Assembly (NCBI GenBank): GCA_016206515.1
Contig: JACQRN010000214.1
Location: 1 to 9,834, forward strand
DNA from: Planctomycetota bacterium
GTDB lineage: Bacteria > Planctomycetota > SBBH01 > JACQRN01
Direction of reading: 5' to 3'
Length of the DNA stretch: 9,834 nt
The notes beneath the pieces were generated by a model. That model searched no databases. It was not told the DNA's origin and saw only the letters and a program-made list of their open reading frames with translations. Position numbers and translations under genes: made by a program. This document shows, one piece after another, positions 1 through 6,207 of the stretch. Each line of letters opens with the position of its first letter. Positions within the stretch are counted from its first letter, which is position 1.

Positions 1-491
1 ATCCAGAGCACCGTCATCACGAAGTCGACCTGGACGATCCCCGTCGTCTTCAGGGAAACGTCGGCGAACGACAGGAGGATCGCGACCCCCGTGATGATCG
101 CGAGCTTCATCACCGCGCTGATCGGCCGGAAGTCGTCCAGGAGCCCCAGCAGGAGGATGATGAACCCTCCCGACAGGATCGCCGCGAACGGTTTCCAGGG
201 GGTGTTGTGCATCAGCCACGCGACGTCCCGCAGGTTCGCGGGGAGATCCCCCTTCGGCGCGACCAGGCGCAGGGTCGTCAGCAGGGAGATGGCGACGGCG
301 AGGAAGATGACCGCGCCCCCGAGGTTCGGGATCGGGGAGGTGTGCGACTTGTACGAGTGCGGCTGGTCCAGAAGGCGCCACCGCCGAGCCGCGGCGATCG
401 CCAGCGGGAACAGGACCAGCGAGCCGAGCCACGCAATCAGCAGGACCACGAAGTGCGGCGTCGTGGCGAACCGGTAGAGCATCTCGATCAT
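1..491 (-). CDS. WecA/MraY-family undecaprenyl-phosphate sugar-1-phosphate transferase, N-terminal part (cut by window edge)
   Basis: Integral-membrane enzyme expected to transfer a sugar-1-phosphate (often GlcNAc-1-P) from a UDP-sugar to undecaprenyl phosphate, the first lipid-linked step of glycan assembly. The 163 visible residues contain family hallmarks: hydrophobic helices at about 14-34, 58-75, 103-118 and 128-141; the cytoplasmic PHSYKSH...P.PNLGG stretch (about 44-59), equivalent to the K.H..P.P..GG motif of WecA/TagO/MraY; and the catalytic pair D119-D120 in LGLLDDF, matching the conserved DD of the superfamily. The ATG at 491 shares four bases (ATGA) with the stop of the upstream WbqC-family gene, so the two are probably translationally coupled. 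The C-terminal part, including the later Mg/nucleotide-binding loops that separate WecA, TagO and MraY, is missing. Family assignment is strong; the exact sugar is not determinable. The PNLGG form and the surface-glycan neighbours argue against a housekeeping MraY. Confidence 0.88.
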   Translation of the reverse strand, partial: MIEMLYRFATTPHFVVLLIAWLGSLVLFPLAIAAARRWRLLDQPHSYKSHTSPIPNLGGAVIFLAVAISLLTTLRLVAPKGDLPANLRDVAWLMHNTPWKPFAAILSGGFIILLLGLLDDFRPISAVMKLAIITGVAILLSFADVSLKTTGIVQVDFVMTVLW

Positions 492-1258
492 GCGCGTGCC
501 CCCACGCCAGCGCCCGGCCAGAGCGCCCGGGCCCCCGCGGTTCCCGCGCAGAAGGCGAAGTCGATCCAGGAGAGGTTCGGGACGAACTCCCCGGGCTGCG
601 CCTGCGGGTAGACCGGGTGCTGGAAGTCCTGGAACTCGAGCCGGATCCCCGCCCGCTCGATCCGGTCCGTGTCGAGGTAGTCGCGACCGTGCACGCCGGA
701 AAGATACCGGTCGGCGCCGGTTGCGCGGCACATCGCGATGATCAGATCCGTGCCGTGCTCCGCGATCCCCAGGGCGGAGGTCCTCTCGAGGCGCACCTCG
801 CGCCCCAGGACGCAAAGCCCGAAGGAGATCAGCGCCTCCGTGAAGTCGATCAGGCGCTCCCACGGCCTTTCGTAGAGCGCCGCGAGAGCGTCCATGACGG
901 CGCGAAAGTGCGGGGCGCGGCCGTACTGCACCTCGATCGACCGCAGGTGCTTGCGCCGCCACGGCGCGTGCGGCGCGATCGCGACCTCACGGATCGGCTG
1001 CGTGTACTTCCCGCTGGTTAGGACCGGGATCGTCAGCCACTGCCATCCGTCGGGGGTCCGGATCTTGTTGCGGTGGATCCACCCGAACGGGCCGCGCTTG
1101 ACGAACTGCACGTGGTCGACGACGAGGAACCGGTCGGCGGCGAAGACCTTGTCGAAGAAGCCGAGGTACGGCAGGAAATTCGGCTGGTGGGCGGTCAGGA
1201 GCACGTTCGGTGCCCGGTTCCTTGCGGCGTCACCTGGGCGGGCATACTCTAAACGCAT
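488..1258 (-). CDS. WbqC-family protein
   Basis: 256 residues from the ATG at 1258. The N-terminal half carries the WbqC-family signature: A.HQPNFLPYLGFFDK (about residues 23-37), a VVDHVQF segment, then RN.I....G..WLT.PV. WbqC-like proteins are found in O-antigen and other surface-glycan clusters. Their biochemical role is not well established, so no reaction is assigned. The start is uncertain. The ATG at 1258 adds 18 residues (rich in Arg, Ala and Pro) before the conserved core and has no visible Shine-Dalgarno. A GTG at 1204 would begin the protein at V-L-L-T-A-H-Q-P-N, which matches the usual start and length (~238 aa) of the family, with AAGGAA 13 nt upstream. The stop overlaps the start of the WecA-like gene by four bases. 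The same frame stays open for a long way upstream, antisense to the radical SAM gene, but that extension is a GC-rich shadow. Confidence 0.87.
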   Translation of the reverse strand: MRLEYARPGDAARNRAPNVLLTAHQPNFLPYLGFFDKVFAADRFLVVDHVQFVKRGPFGWIHRNKIRTPDGWQWLTIPVLTSGKYTQPIREVAIAPHAPWRRKHLRSIEVQYGRAPHFRAVMDALAALYERPWERLIDFTEALISFGLCVLGREVRLERTSALGIAEHGTDLIIAMCRATGADRYLSGVHGRDYLDTDRIERAGIRLEFQDFQHPVYPQAQPGEFVPNLSWIDFAFCAGTAGARALWPGAGVGARA

Positions 1259-1295
1259 GACAGGAAGTTCGTATAGGTGCCGTTCGGGGAAGAAA

Positions 1296-1347
1296 TCCCA
1301 AATCCCAACTCCCAAATCCCAACAAGTCCAAACTCCAAAATCCCAAG
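1296..1347. repeat. Heptanucleotide tandem array (TCCCAAN), potential G-quadruplex on the minus strand
   Basis: Four contiguous 7-mers TCCCAAA, TCCCAAC, TCCCAAA, TCCCAAC (1296-1323) are followed by AAG and three more, TCCAAAC, TCCAAAA, TCCCAAG (1327-1347). On the minus strand the first four give GGG tracts separated by 4-nt loops (C-tracts at 1297, 1304, 1311 and 1318), which meets the canonical G3-N(1-7) quadruplex pattern. The array sits between the divergent WbqC-family and radical SAM genes, and its AT content stands out from the surroundings. Heptanucleotide short tandem repeats (STRR-type) are known in several bacterial groups, notably cyanobacteria; no homology to those is claimed. It could lie in the 5' leader of the radical SAM gene, or inside its reading frame if the upstream GTG at 1277 is the true start. 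Confidence 0.9.
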
Positions 1348-1378
1348 AGGTGCGACAGGGGCCTACGGAAGTCGGCCC

Positions 1379-2824
1379 TTGAGTCCTTCGGATCCCCATC
1401 GCCAGAAGGTGACGTTTCTGGAGCCGCCCTCCGCGGGGGGGGCGGTCCCCGAACGGTTCGCCGGGTGCTCCTACGAGCTGTACCACTTCCCCGACCTGGC
1501 GAACCTCTTCCCGTTCACGCAGCTGCACCGCGCCGGCGTGGAGGTCGCCTATATCGATGCGATGCTCGAGGGGATGTCGCCGACATCGTTCCGCGCGTGG
1601 ATCGCGCGCGACGACTCGACGCACTACGTCCTGCACTCGGTGATCCTGTCGAAGCCTCTCGATCTGGGGGTCCTCGGGAGCATCCGGGCGCTGCGCCCCG
1701 AGGCCGAGGTGATCGTCCACGGCCCGGAGCCGACGCGCGTTCCGGAAGAGTACCTCGCCGTCGACGGCGTGAAGGCGATCCGCGGCGAGGTGGAGGGGGC
1801 GCTCCCGGGGTACCTTGTCGAGGGGTGCCTCGACGGGTTCTCCTGGCGCAACGGCACGGCCCGGCACGAGCCGGTCGGGCGCGATGTCCCATTCGACGAC
1901 CTGCCGATCCCGGACCGCGAGCATCCGGCGGTCGCACGGTACCTCCGGCAGCACCGCAACCCGAAGTTCAGGACCGGGCCGTACACGATCCTTCTCGCCT
2001 CGCGCGGCTGTGCCTTCCGCTGCAACTTCTGCGTTCCGATCGCGATCTCCTTCGCGCGCGAACTGGAGGCATCGCGCCTCGGGGCGGCGAAGCCGGGCGT
2101 GAAGGTCGGCTCGCCCGCGCGTGTGATCGAGGAGATGACGTACCTCCACCGCCTCGGGTTCCGTTCGACGATGTTCATGGACGACCAGTTCCTCTGGGCG
2201 AAGAAGCGGACTCTGGAGATCTGCCAGGGGGTCGCGCCTCTCAAGATGGAGTGGGGCTGCCTGTCGCGCGCCGACTTCCTTACCGACGAGGAGGTCGTCC
2301 GCGCGCTCGCCGACGCCGGGTGCCGCTCGGTCGACATCGGTGTCGAGTCGCTCGATCAGGGGGTGCTCGACGCGATCGAGAAGGACCTGAAGGTCGCGGA
2401 CGTCCCGGTCGCGGTCGCGAACCTGCGCCGCTCCGGCATCGAGCCGAAGCTGAACATCATGTTCGGCACCACCCCGCGCGAGACCGAGGATACGATCCGC
2501 GGCACGGTCGAGGCGCTGCGCGGCATGGACGTCGACCGCGTGATGTTCACGATCGCCACCCCGTTCAAGGGGACGGCGTTCTACGACCGAGCCAAGGCGG
2601 ACGGCACGCTCCTCGACGACACCGACTCGATCAACCCGATGGGGAAGGCCGTGATCGGCTACCCTCACCTGCCCCCTCAGCGCCTCGAGGAACTCGGCCG
2701 CTGGGCGTACCGCCGTTTCTACATGCGCCCCCGCATCGCCTGGCGGCGCCTGAAGTCGATGCGCACCCCCGGCGACCTGTTCCGCGATGCGAAGATCGCG
2801 GCGAAGGTTTTGCTGCGGGTTTGA
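1379..2824 (+). CDS. B12-binding-type radical SAM enzyme, copy 1
   Basis: 481 residues from the TTG at 1379. The first ~150 residues resemble the cobalamin-binding-like Rossmann domain of BchE/HpnJ/HpnR-type enzymes (LEPPS near the start, HGPEPT in place of the usual GGPH.T, then RGE.EGALP). No DxHxxG lower-ligand motif is present, as in many members of this class. The radical SAM core has C211-x3-C215-x2-C218 (GCAFRCNFC), which should bind the 4Fe-4S cluster that cleaves SAM, followed by MDDQF and DIGVES strand motifs. After the cysteines is a longer-than-usual linker rich in Ala and Lys. The C-terminus ends in a RRFYMRP...WRRLKSMR tail that the second copy (7429-8868) also carries. Start choice: TTG 1379 has GGAAG 7 nt upstream; GTG 1409 sits exactly at the conserved K-V-T-F-L-E-P-P start but lacks a spaced RBS; GTG 1277 has AGGAAG 9 nt upstream but would translate the heptamer repeat. 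The substrate is unknown; B12-type family members often methylate or rearrange unactivated carbons. Confidence 0.88.
   Translation: MSPSDPHRQKVTFLEPPSAGGAVPERFAGCSYELYHFPDLANLFPFTQLHRAGVEVAYIDAMLEGMSPTSFRAWIARDDSTHYVLHSVILSKPLDLGVLGSIRALRPEAEVIVHGPEPTRVPEEYLAVDGVKAIRGEVEGALPGYLVEGCLDGFSWRNGTARHEPVGRDVPFDDLPIPDREHPAVARYLRQHRNPKFRTGPYTILLASRGCAFRCNFCVPIAISFARELEASRLGAAKPGVKVGSPARVIEEMTYLHRLGFRSTMFMDDQFLWAKKRTLEICQGVAPLKMEWGCLSRADFLTDEEVVRALADAGCRSVDIGVESLDQGVLDAIEKDLKVADVPVAVANLRRSGIEPKLNIMFGTTPRETEDTIRGTVEALRGMDVDRVMFTIATPFKGTAFYDRAKADGTLLDDTDSINPMGKAVIGYPHLPPQRLEELGRWAYRRFYMRPRIAWRRLKSMRTPGDLFRDAKIAAKVLLRV
2782..2801 (+). other. Small perfect hairpin in the 3' end of the radical SAM gene
   Basis: CCGCGAT / ATCGCGG forms a 7 bp perfect stem around a GCGAAG loop, ending 23 bp before the stop codon. 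The T-run after it is short and interrupted (GGTTTTG), so a rho-independent terminator is not supported. It precedes the promoter-like sequence of the next gene pair. It could be chance in GC-rich coding sequence. Confidence 0.3.
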
Positions 2825-2851
2825 CCGGGCTCTGTGAAGCCGTGCTACAGT
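2821..2851 (+). promoter_or_regulatory. Putative sigma70-type promoter for the small-ORF/nucleotidyltransferase pair
   Basis: TTGACC (2821-2826, overlapping the stop codon of the radical SAM gene) matches the -35 consensus at five of six positions. TACAGT (2846-2851) is a reasonable -10, preceded by TGC, giving an extended -10 (TGCTACAGT). The spacer is 19 bp, longer than ideal. A start point 6-8 nt downstream would fall on or next to the ATG at 2860, implying a leaderless or nearly leaderless transcript; consistent with this, no Shine-Dalgarno precedes that ATG. Confidence 0.5.
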
Positions 2852-2859
2852 GGATCTTC

Positions 2860-3069
2860 ATGTCGTCCCGCCGCGCGAAGAAGGCCGGGAATCCGAAGGG
2901 GAAGGCGGGGCGCGGGAACGACACCCTGACGCTCGACGACCTGGGGTTCCTCCGGATGGTCTGGCAGGGGCTGACCCCCCTGGAGAGGTCGAGGCGGTGC
3001 TGGAGGATGCGGCGGCTTCTGAAGGATCCGCAGGCGGTCCACGATGCGAAACTTTGGCCGCGCATTTGA
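2860..3069 (+). CDS. Small basic hypothetical protein, possible partner of the nucleotidyltransferase
   Basis: 69 residues. I do not recognise a named family. The first ~20 residues are Lys/Arg/Gly-rich and probably disordered. The rest is amphipathic: TLDDLGFLRMVWQ, then LTPLERSRRCWRMRRLLKDP and a VHDAKLWP end. The LERxRRxWRMRRxLxDPxxVHDxKLxP pattern looks like a conserved compact fold rather than random reading of GC-rich DNA. It begins at ATG 2860, 35 bp after the upstream stop, behind a promoter-like sequence and without an RBS. It overlaps the start of the nucleotidyltransferase gene by 26 bp in another frame, so the two are surely cotranscribed. A small ORF overlapping a nucleotidyltransferase-fold protein resembles the layout of antitoxin/toxin pairs. 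That role is inferred from the arrangement only. Confidence 0.7.
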   Translation: MSSRRAKKAGNPKGKAGRGNDTLTLDDLGFLRMVWQGLTPLERSRRCWRMRRLLKDPQAVHDAKLWPRI

Positions 3070-3823
3070 GCGCAGTGGCGTCCGCTGCCTTCTCATCAGC
3101 GGGCAGGCGACGGTCCTGTACGGCGCGGCGGCGTTTTCCGAGGATGTGGATCTTTGGGTCGATCCGGCTGCGGGGAACCTCGCGCTGTTGCGGCGGGCGC
3201 TGGAGCGTCTCCGGGCGCGCGTCTACAAGCTGACGCCGCCCCTGACCCCCACGTACGCGCGGTGCGGGCACGGGTTCCACTTCCTCCTCCCGTCGGCGGA
3301 GGGGCCCGTCTACCTCGATGTGATGGGGCGTCCCCCACGCGTCGGCTCGTTCGCCGCGTGCCTCGGGCGTTCCGTCCGGATGGACGGGGCGTGGGGGGCG
3401 ATGCGCGTCGTTTCGGAGGAGGATCTCGTCGAAATCAAGAAGACCCGGCGCCTGGGGGATTATGAAGTGATCTCCGCGTTGGTGAGGATCCGGCTGGAGC
3501 GCGCAGCACGGCAGGGAAGGATCCCTCCAGCGCCCTGGAGATGGGGTTTGCGAAATTCGTTTTCCGCCGAGAATCTGTCGGAGATGCTCGCAGATCCGCA
3601 GGCTCGCCGCGCCGCGATCGGGTTGAGGCGCCCCGCTCTCCGTGCGCTTCTGGCCCCGGGCGGGTCCCCCGCCGGGCGGATCGAACGGGCGGGGGCCCTT
3701 CTCGCTTCGGAGATCGCGATGCTGCAGCGCGACGACATGCGGTATTGGGGACCGGTCCTCGCCGAGCTCCGCGCGCTGCGCGCCCGCGGCGGGCTCTGGG
3801 AGGAGGGAACACCGGTCCGATGA
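3044..3823 (+). CDS. Nucleotidyltransferase-fold protein (AbiEii/MenT- or MNT-like)
   Basis: 259 residues, ATG start with AGGCGG 6 nt upstream. The N-terminus has the pol-beta-type nucleotidyltransferase pattern: LLISGQATVLYG (S19-G20 in place of the usual GG/GS), then S-E-D34-V-D36-L-W giving the paired metal-binding aspartates, and a candidate third carboxylate D92 in VYLDVMG. Further on, EDLVEIKKTRRLGDYEVISAL resembles the conserved Lys/Arg-Asp helix seen C-terminal to the catalytic core in many bacterial nucleotidyltransferase-like proteins. The C-terminal ~110 residues are helical and Ala/Arg-rich. Such proteins transfer NMP groups to tRNA, protein or small molecules; AbiEii and MenT-type toxins belong here, as do antibiotic-modifying enzymes. 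It overlaps the small ORF before it, and its stop overlaps (ATGA) the ATG of the GT2 remnant. The fold is fairly sure; toxin versus metabolic role is open. Confidence 0.75.
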   Translation: MRNFGRAFERSGVRCLLISGQATVLYGAAAFSEDVDLWVDPAAGNLALLRRALERLRARVYKLTPPLTPTYARCGHGFHFLLPSAEGPVYLDVMGRPPRVGSFAACLGRSVRMDGAWGAMRVVSEEDLVEIKKTRRLGDYEVISALVRIRLERAARQGRIPPAPWRWGLRNSFSAENLSEMLADPQARRAAIGLRRPALRALLAPGGSPAGRIERAGALLASEIAMLQRDDMRYWGPVLAELRALRARGGLWEEGTPVR

Positions 3824-3900
3824 AGTCCATGCTCGTCTCCTTCGTCGTTCCGATGCACAACGGCACCGCGACGATCAGCGCGGCGGTGGTTCCGGCGCTA
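3820..3900 (+). pseudogene. Remnant of the start of a GT2-family glycosyltransferase
   Basis: An ATG at 3820 overlaps the preceding stop (ATGA) and encodes about 27 residues that read like the first beta strand of a GT2 (GT-A fold) glycosyltransferase: LVSFVVPMHNGTATI, the usual V-S-[VF]-[VI]-[IV]-P-x-[YH]-N motif. After about TISAAVVPAL the resemblance ends and the frame continues only as Arg/Gly/Pro-rich shadow sequence, staying open to 4956. A complete glycosyltransferase in another frame begins at 3911. The simplest reading is a deletion that removed nearly all of a GT2 gene and joined its 5' end to the next gene. The retained ATG may still serve as a coupling start. The 3' limit is approximate. 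Confidence 0.55.
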
Positions 3901-3910
3901 TCGTGTCGGC

Positions 3911-5059
3911 GTGGGCGACTGGGCGATCCTGTCCGGGACCTCCTGGGAGGGGTGGAAGTGGGGGAGCCGGCAGGAGATCGCCCTGCGCCTGGCGCGGCGC
4001 GGGGAGCGTGTGCTGTACGTCGAGCCGACTCTCGGGCCGGAGTACCTCCTCTCGAATCCGGACGCGCACGGCGCGCGCGATCTTCGGCAGGAGGCCCAGC
4101 GGCTGTGGATCTGCACCCCGCCGCGGATCCCACCCGGGCGATGGCTGCTGCGCTCCCTCAACCGGTGGGGCCAGGCGCGCGTCGCGGCGGGTCTGCGGCG
4201 CGTGCTCGCCGGCATCGGGTTCCGCGATCCGGTCCTCTGGGCGTCTCTTGCGTACCAGGCGGACCTCGTCGGGCGCGTGCCGCATCGCGGCGTGATTTAC
4301 CACTACACCGACCCGGCCCGCGGTCGTGCGACGGGGCGGCGGGCGGCTCTCCTGGAGGGAATGCACCGCGACCTCGTCCGCGCGAGTGGGCGCGTCCTGG
4401 TCGCGAGCAGGGTTCTGGAGGAGGAGTGCGAGAGGATCGCCCCGGGGCGGGCGCGACGGTTCCCGCCGGGCGTCGATCTCGACGCCTTCGCGCGCGCCGC
4501 TCCGCGTCCGTCCGGCCTGTCGCCGCCGGTCCTCGCCGTCTGTGGCGTCCTCAACGACCGGATCGAGTGGGGTTGGCTCGACGCGCTTCTCTCCGGTGGT
4601 GTCGGTTCGCTTCTTCTTCTGGGGACGATCGAGACCCGCTCCGCGCGCGCGTGGGTCCGGGATCGCGCAGGGACGGGGCGCGTCCTGGCTCCGGGCCACA
4701 TCCCGCACGGGGAGGTCGCCGGATGGCTCGCCGGGGCGCAGGCGGGGCTTATCCCGTACCGCGTCGACGGCTCCGAGGATGCGACATTCCCGATGAAACT
4801 CTGGGAGTACCTCGCCGCGGGGCTTCCCGTGGCGGCGAGTCCTCTGCCCGAGGTCGACACTCTGCGCGATGCCTGCGCGCCGTGGGTTCACACCGGCTCG
4901 GGACCGGAGGGGTTCGCGCAGGCCGTCTGCGCCGCGCTCGCCGCCCTGCGCGGTGAGCCGCCCGCGATCCTCGCGGGGCAGGATTGGGAAGCGAGGGTGG
5001 ACGAATTACTGCGAATTACCGCGTCGGATGAATGGGGGCAGCGGGTCAGAACGGTTTGA
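3911..5059 (+). CDS. Glycosyltransferase (GT-B fold, GT1/GT4-like)
   Basis: 382 residues, GTG start. The N-terminal domain begins WAILSGTSWEGWKWGSRQEIA, with LARRGERVLYVEP, the typical first Rossmann unit of surface-glycan GT-B enzymes in which a multi-gene W/H pair and 'R.VLYVEP' strand recur. The C-terminal domain has FPPGVDLDAFA, then GHIPHGEVAGWLAGAQAGLIPY and DATFPMKLWEYLAAGLPVA (about 290-308). E299 in KLWEYLAAG is the likely donor-sugar-binding glutamate; the first Glu of a canonical E-x7-E is displaced (spacing is nine). It should move a nucleotide-sugar residue onto a lipid-linked or surface glycan at the cytoplasmic membrane face; donor and acceptor are unknown. No Shine-Dalgarno is visible before GTG 3911, and the upstream sequence is the GT2 remnant. 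The 3' end overlaps the facing radical SAM gene by 14 bp. Confidence 0.85.
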   Translation: MGDWAILSGTSWEGWKWGSRQEIALRLARRGERVLYVEPTLGPEYLLSNPDAHGARDLRQEAQRLWICTPPRIPPGRWLLRSLNRWGQARVAAGLRRVLAGIGFRDPVLWASLAYQADLVGRVPHRGVIYHYTDPARGRATGRRAALLEGMHRDLVRASGRVLVASRVLEEECERIAPGRARRFPPGVDLDAFARAAPRPSGLSPPVLAVCGVLNDRIEWGWLDALLSGGVGSLLLLGTIETRSARAWVRDRAGTGRVLAPGHIPHGEVAGWLAGAQAGLIPYRVDGSEDATFPMKLWEYLAAGLPVAASPLPEVDTLRDACAPWVHTGSGPEGFAQAVCAALAALRGEPPAILAGQDWEARVDELLRITASDEWGQRVRTV

Positions 5060-6191
5060 GCACCCGCCCGATGATCGACTGGTACGCCTCGCACGGCGTC
5101 CAGCAGTTCGGGCATTTCTCCCGCTCGACGTCGCCCCGGGCGGCGCGGCCTTCGTCGGAGGAGAGGAGTCGCGTGATGTCGTAGTCGACGTCGCGGAGGT
5201 TCCCGAGGGGGCGGCCCCACATCAGGCAGGGGTGGACGTCGCCGCGGTGGTCGACCGAGACGGAGGAGCGCAGGGCGGTGCAGGGGACCACTTGGCGCCC
5301 GGGGCGGTCGGCGTACCGCAGGACGCCGTCGAGGTAGCGGCGCTCCACGAGCCCCTTCGGCGTCGTCAGGCGGGTCCGCGAGCGCATCACGCGCAGGACG
5401 CGGGAGAGTGCCGCGCGCTGCGACAGGGGTGAGACCGACCCCTTCTGCGCGTTGACGTACAGGAAGGCGTTGTGGCCGATCGTGATCGTCAGGAGGTGCC
5501 CCGCGTCGAGCGTCTCCTCGAGGAACGGCGCGACCTGCGTCACGTTGTGGCTCGATACCGTCGTCTCGACCGAGACGACGAAGTTCGCGTCGTGGCGCGT
5601 CGCGCGGCGGACCGCCTCGTATGTCTCCCAGGTCTTGCGGAACCCTCCCGGGATGCCGCGGACGCGGTCGTGCACCTCGGGAGGGCCGTCGACGCTGAAC
5701 GACAGGAACATCAGCGGGTGCGGCCGCCCCAGGAGCGACTCGACGAGCCCCATCACCCGGTCGGGGAGGAGGCCGTTCGAGGGGGAGCCGATCAGGTGCA
5801 GGTTCGGGATCCGGCGGATCGCCTCGTGGACGATCCGGGCGAAGTCTTTCCGTAGGTGGGGTTCGCCTCCGGTCAAGGAGAGCCAGTTGACGGTATCCGG
5901 GAGCCGCCCGAAGAACCGGCCGATCTCGTCGAGGGAGAGGTCTCCCCCGTGGGGGCCGGAGGGCGGGTTCTCGTCCTTCCAGATGTCGCATGTGACGCAC
6001 CGGGAGTTGCACGCCCCGTTCACCGCGAAGTTGAGCTTGTAGAGCGACCCCCGGTAGACGTTCCGGGCGACCTCCCGCAGGAGGCGGGCCCGGTGGCTCC
6101 CCGGGGGTGCGGCAGGAGAGGGTGCCGCCACCGGGAAGGCCGGGCGGGAGCCCGTCGGACGGGGGTCCGGATGCGTCTTCAGCGCTTGCAC
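5046..6191 (-). CDS. Radical SAM protein with SPASM/Twitch-like C-terminal domain
   Basis: 381 residues from GTG 6191. The core begins KLNFAVNGACNSRCVTCDIW, giving C61-x3-C65-x2-C68 for the SAM-cleaving 4Fe-4S cluster, then LSLTGGEP (GGEP at 108-111) and LSFSVDGPPEVHD. The C-terminal part has C304-x12-G-x4-C322, matching the C-x(9-15)-G-x4-C opening of SPASM/Twitch domains, followed by C360-x2-C363-x3-C367, so at least one auxiliary Fe-S cluster is expected. Enzymes of this build modify peptides (AlbA, anSME), aminoglycosides (BtrN) or glycan-cluster substrates; the neighbours suggest a sugar or glycolipid substrate here, but that is inference. The first ~45 residues are Pro/Ala/Arg-rich and precede the conserved REVARNVYRGSLYKLN, so the true start may lie downstream (for example GTG 6131). 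No RBS is seen. It converges on the 3911-5059 gene and diverges from the 6224 gene. Confidence 0.9.
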   Translation of the reverse strand: MQALKTHPDPRPTGSRPAFPVAAPSPAAPPGSHRARLLREVARNVYRGSLYKLNFAVNGACNSRCVTCDIWKDENPPSGPHGGDLSLDEIGRFFGRLPDTVNWLSLTGGEPHLRKDFARIVHEAIRRIPNLHLIGSPSNGLLPDRVMGLVESLLGRPHPLMFLSFSVDGPPEVHDRVRGIPGGFRKTWETYEAVRRATRHDANFVVSVETTVSSHNVTQVAPFLEETLDAGHLLTITIGHNAFLYVNAQKGSVSPLSQRAALSRVLRVMRSRTRLTTPKGLVERRYLDGVLRYADRPGRQVVPCTALRSSVSVDHRGDVHPCLMWGRPLGNLRDVDYDITRLLSSDEGRAARGDVEREKCPNCWTPCEAYQSIIGRVLKPF

Positions 6192-6201
6192 GACGGTAGT
6201 C

Positions 6202-6207
6202 TACAAT
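6202..6207 (+). promoter_or_regulatory. Possible -10 element (TACAAT) upstream of the GT4 gene
   Basis: TACAAT matches the -10 consensus at five of six positions in the 32 bp gap between the divergent genes starting at 6191 and 6224. No good -35 stands at 16-18 bp; TTGCAC (6186-6191) is only 10 bp away. If used, transcription would start at about 6213-6215, inside the left arm of the inverted repeat at 6207-6236. Confidence 0.35.

Noticed and set aside
1249..1277. TATACG/TATAGG-like -10 elements in the gap between the WbqC-family and radical SAM genes
   Set aside because: No -35 at acceptable spacing on either strand; not enough to call a promoter.
1259..2668. Very long minus-strand open frame running antisense to the first radical SAM gene and joining in frame to the WbqC-family gene
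   Set aside because: The upstream part is Arg/Asp/Val-rich with no recognisable domain and mirrors codon bias of the real plus-strand gene; only the portion from 1258 down shows family motifs.
2782..2815. Hairpin followed by TTTT near the end of the first radical SAM gene as a terminator
   Set aside because: The stem is only 7 bp, the T-run is short, interrupted and offset from the stem, and the hairpin lies within conserved-looking coding sequence.
3911..4956. Long plus-strand frame continuing from the GT2 remnant through the glycosyltransferase
   Set aside because: After about 27 residues the translation is Arg/Gly/Pro-rich shadow of the real gene in another frame, with no domain signal.
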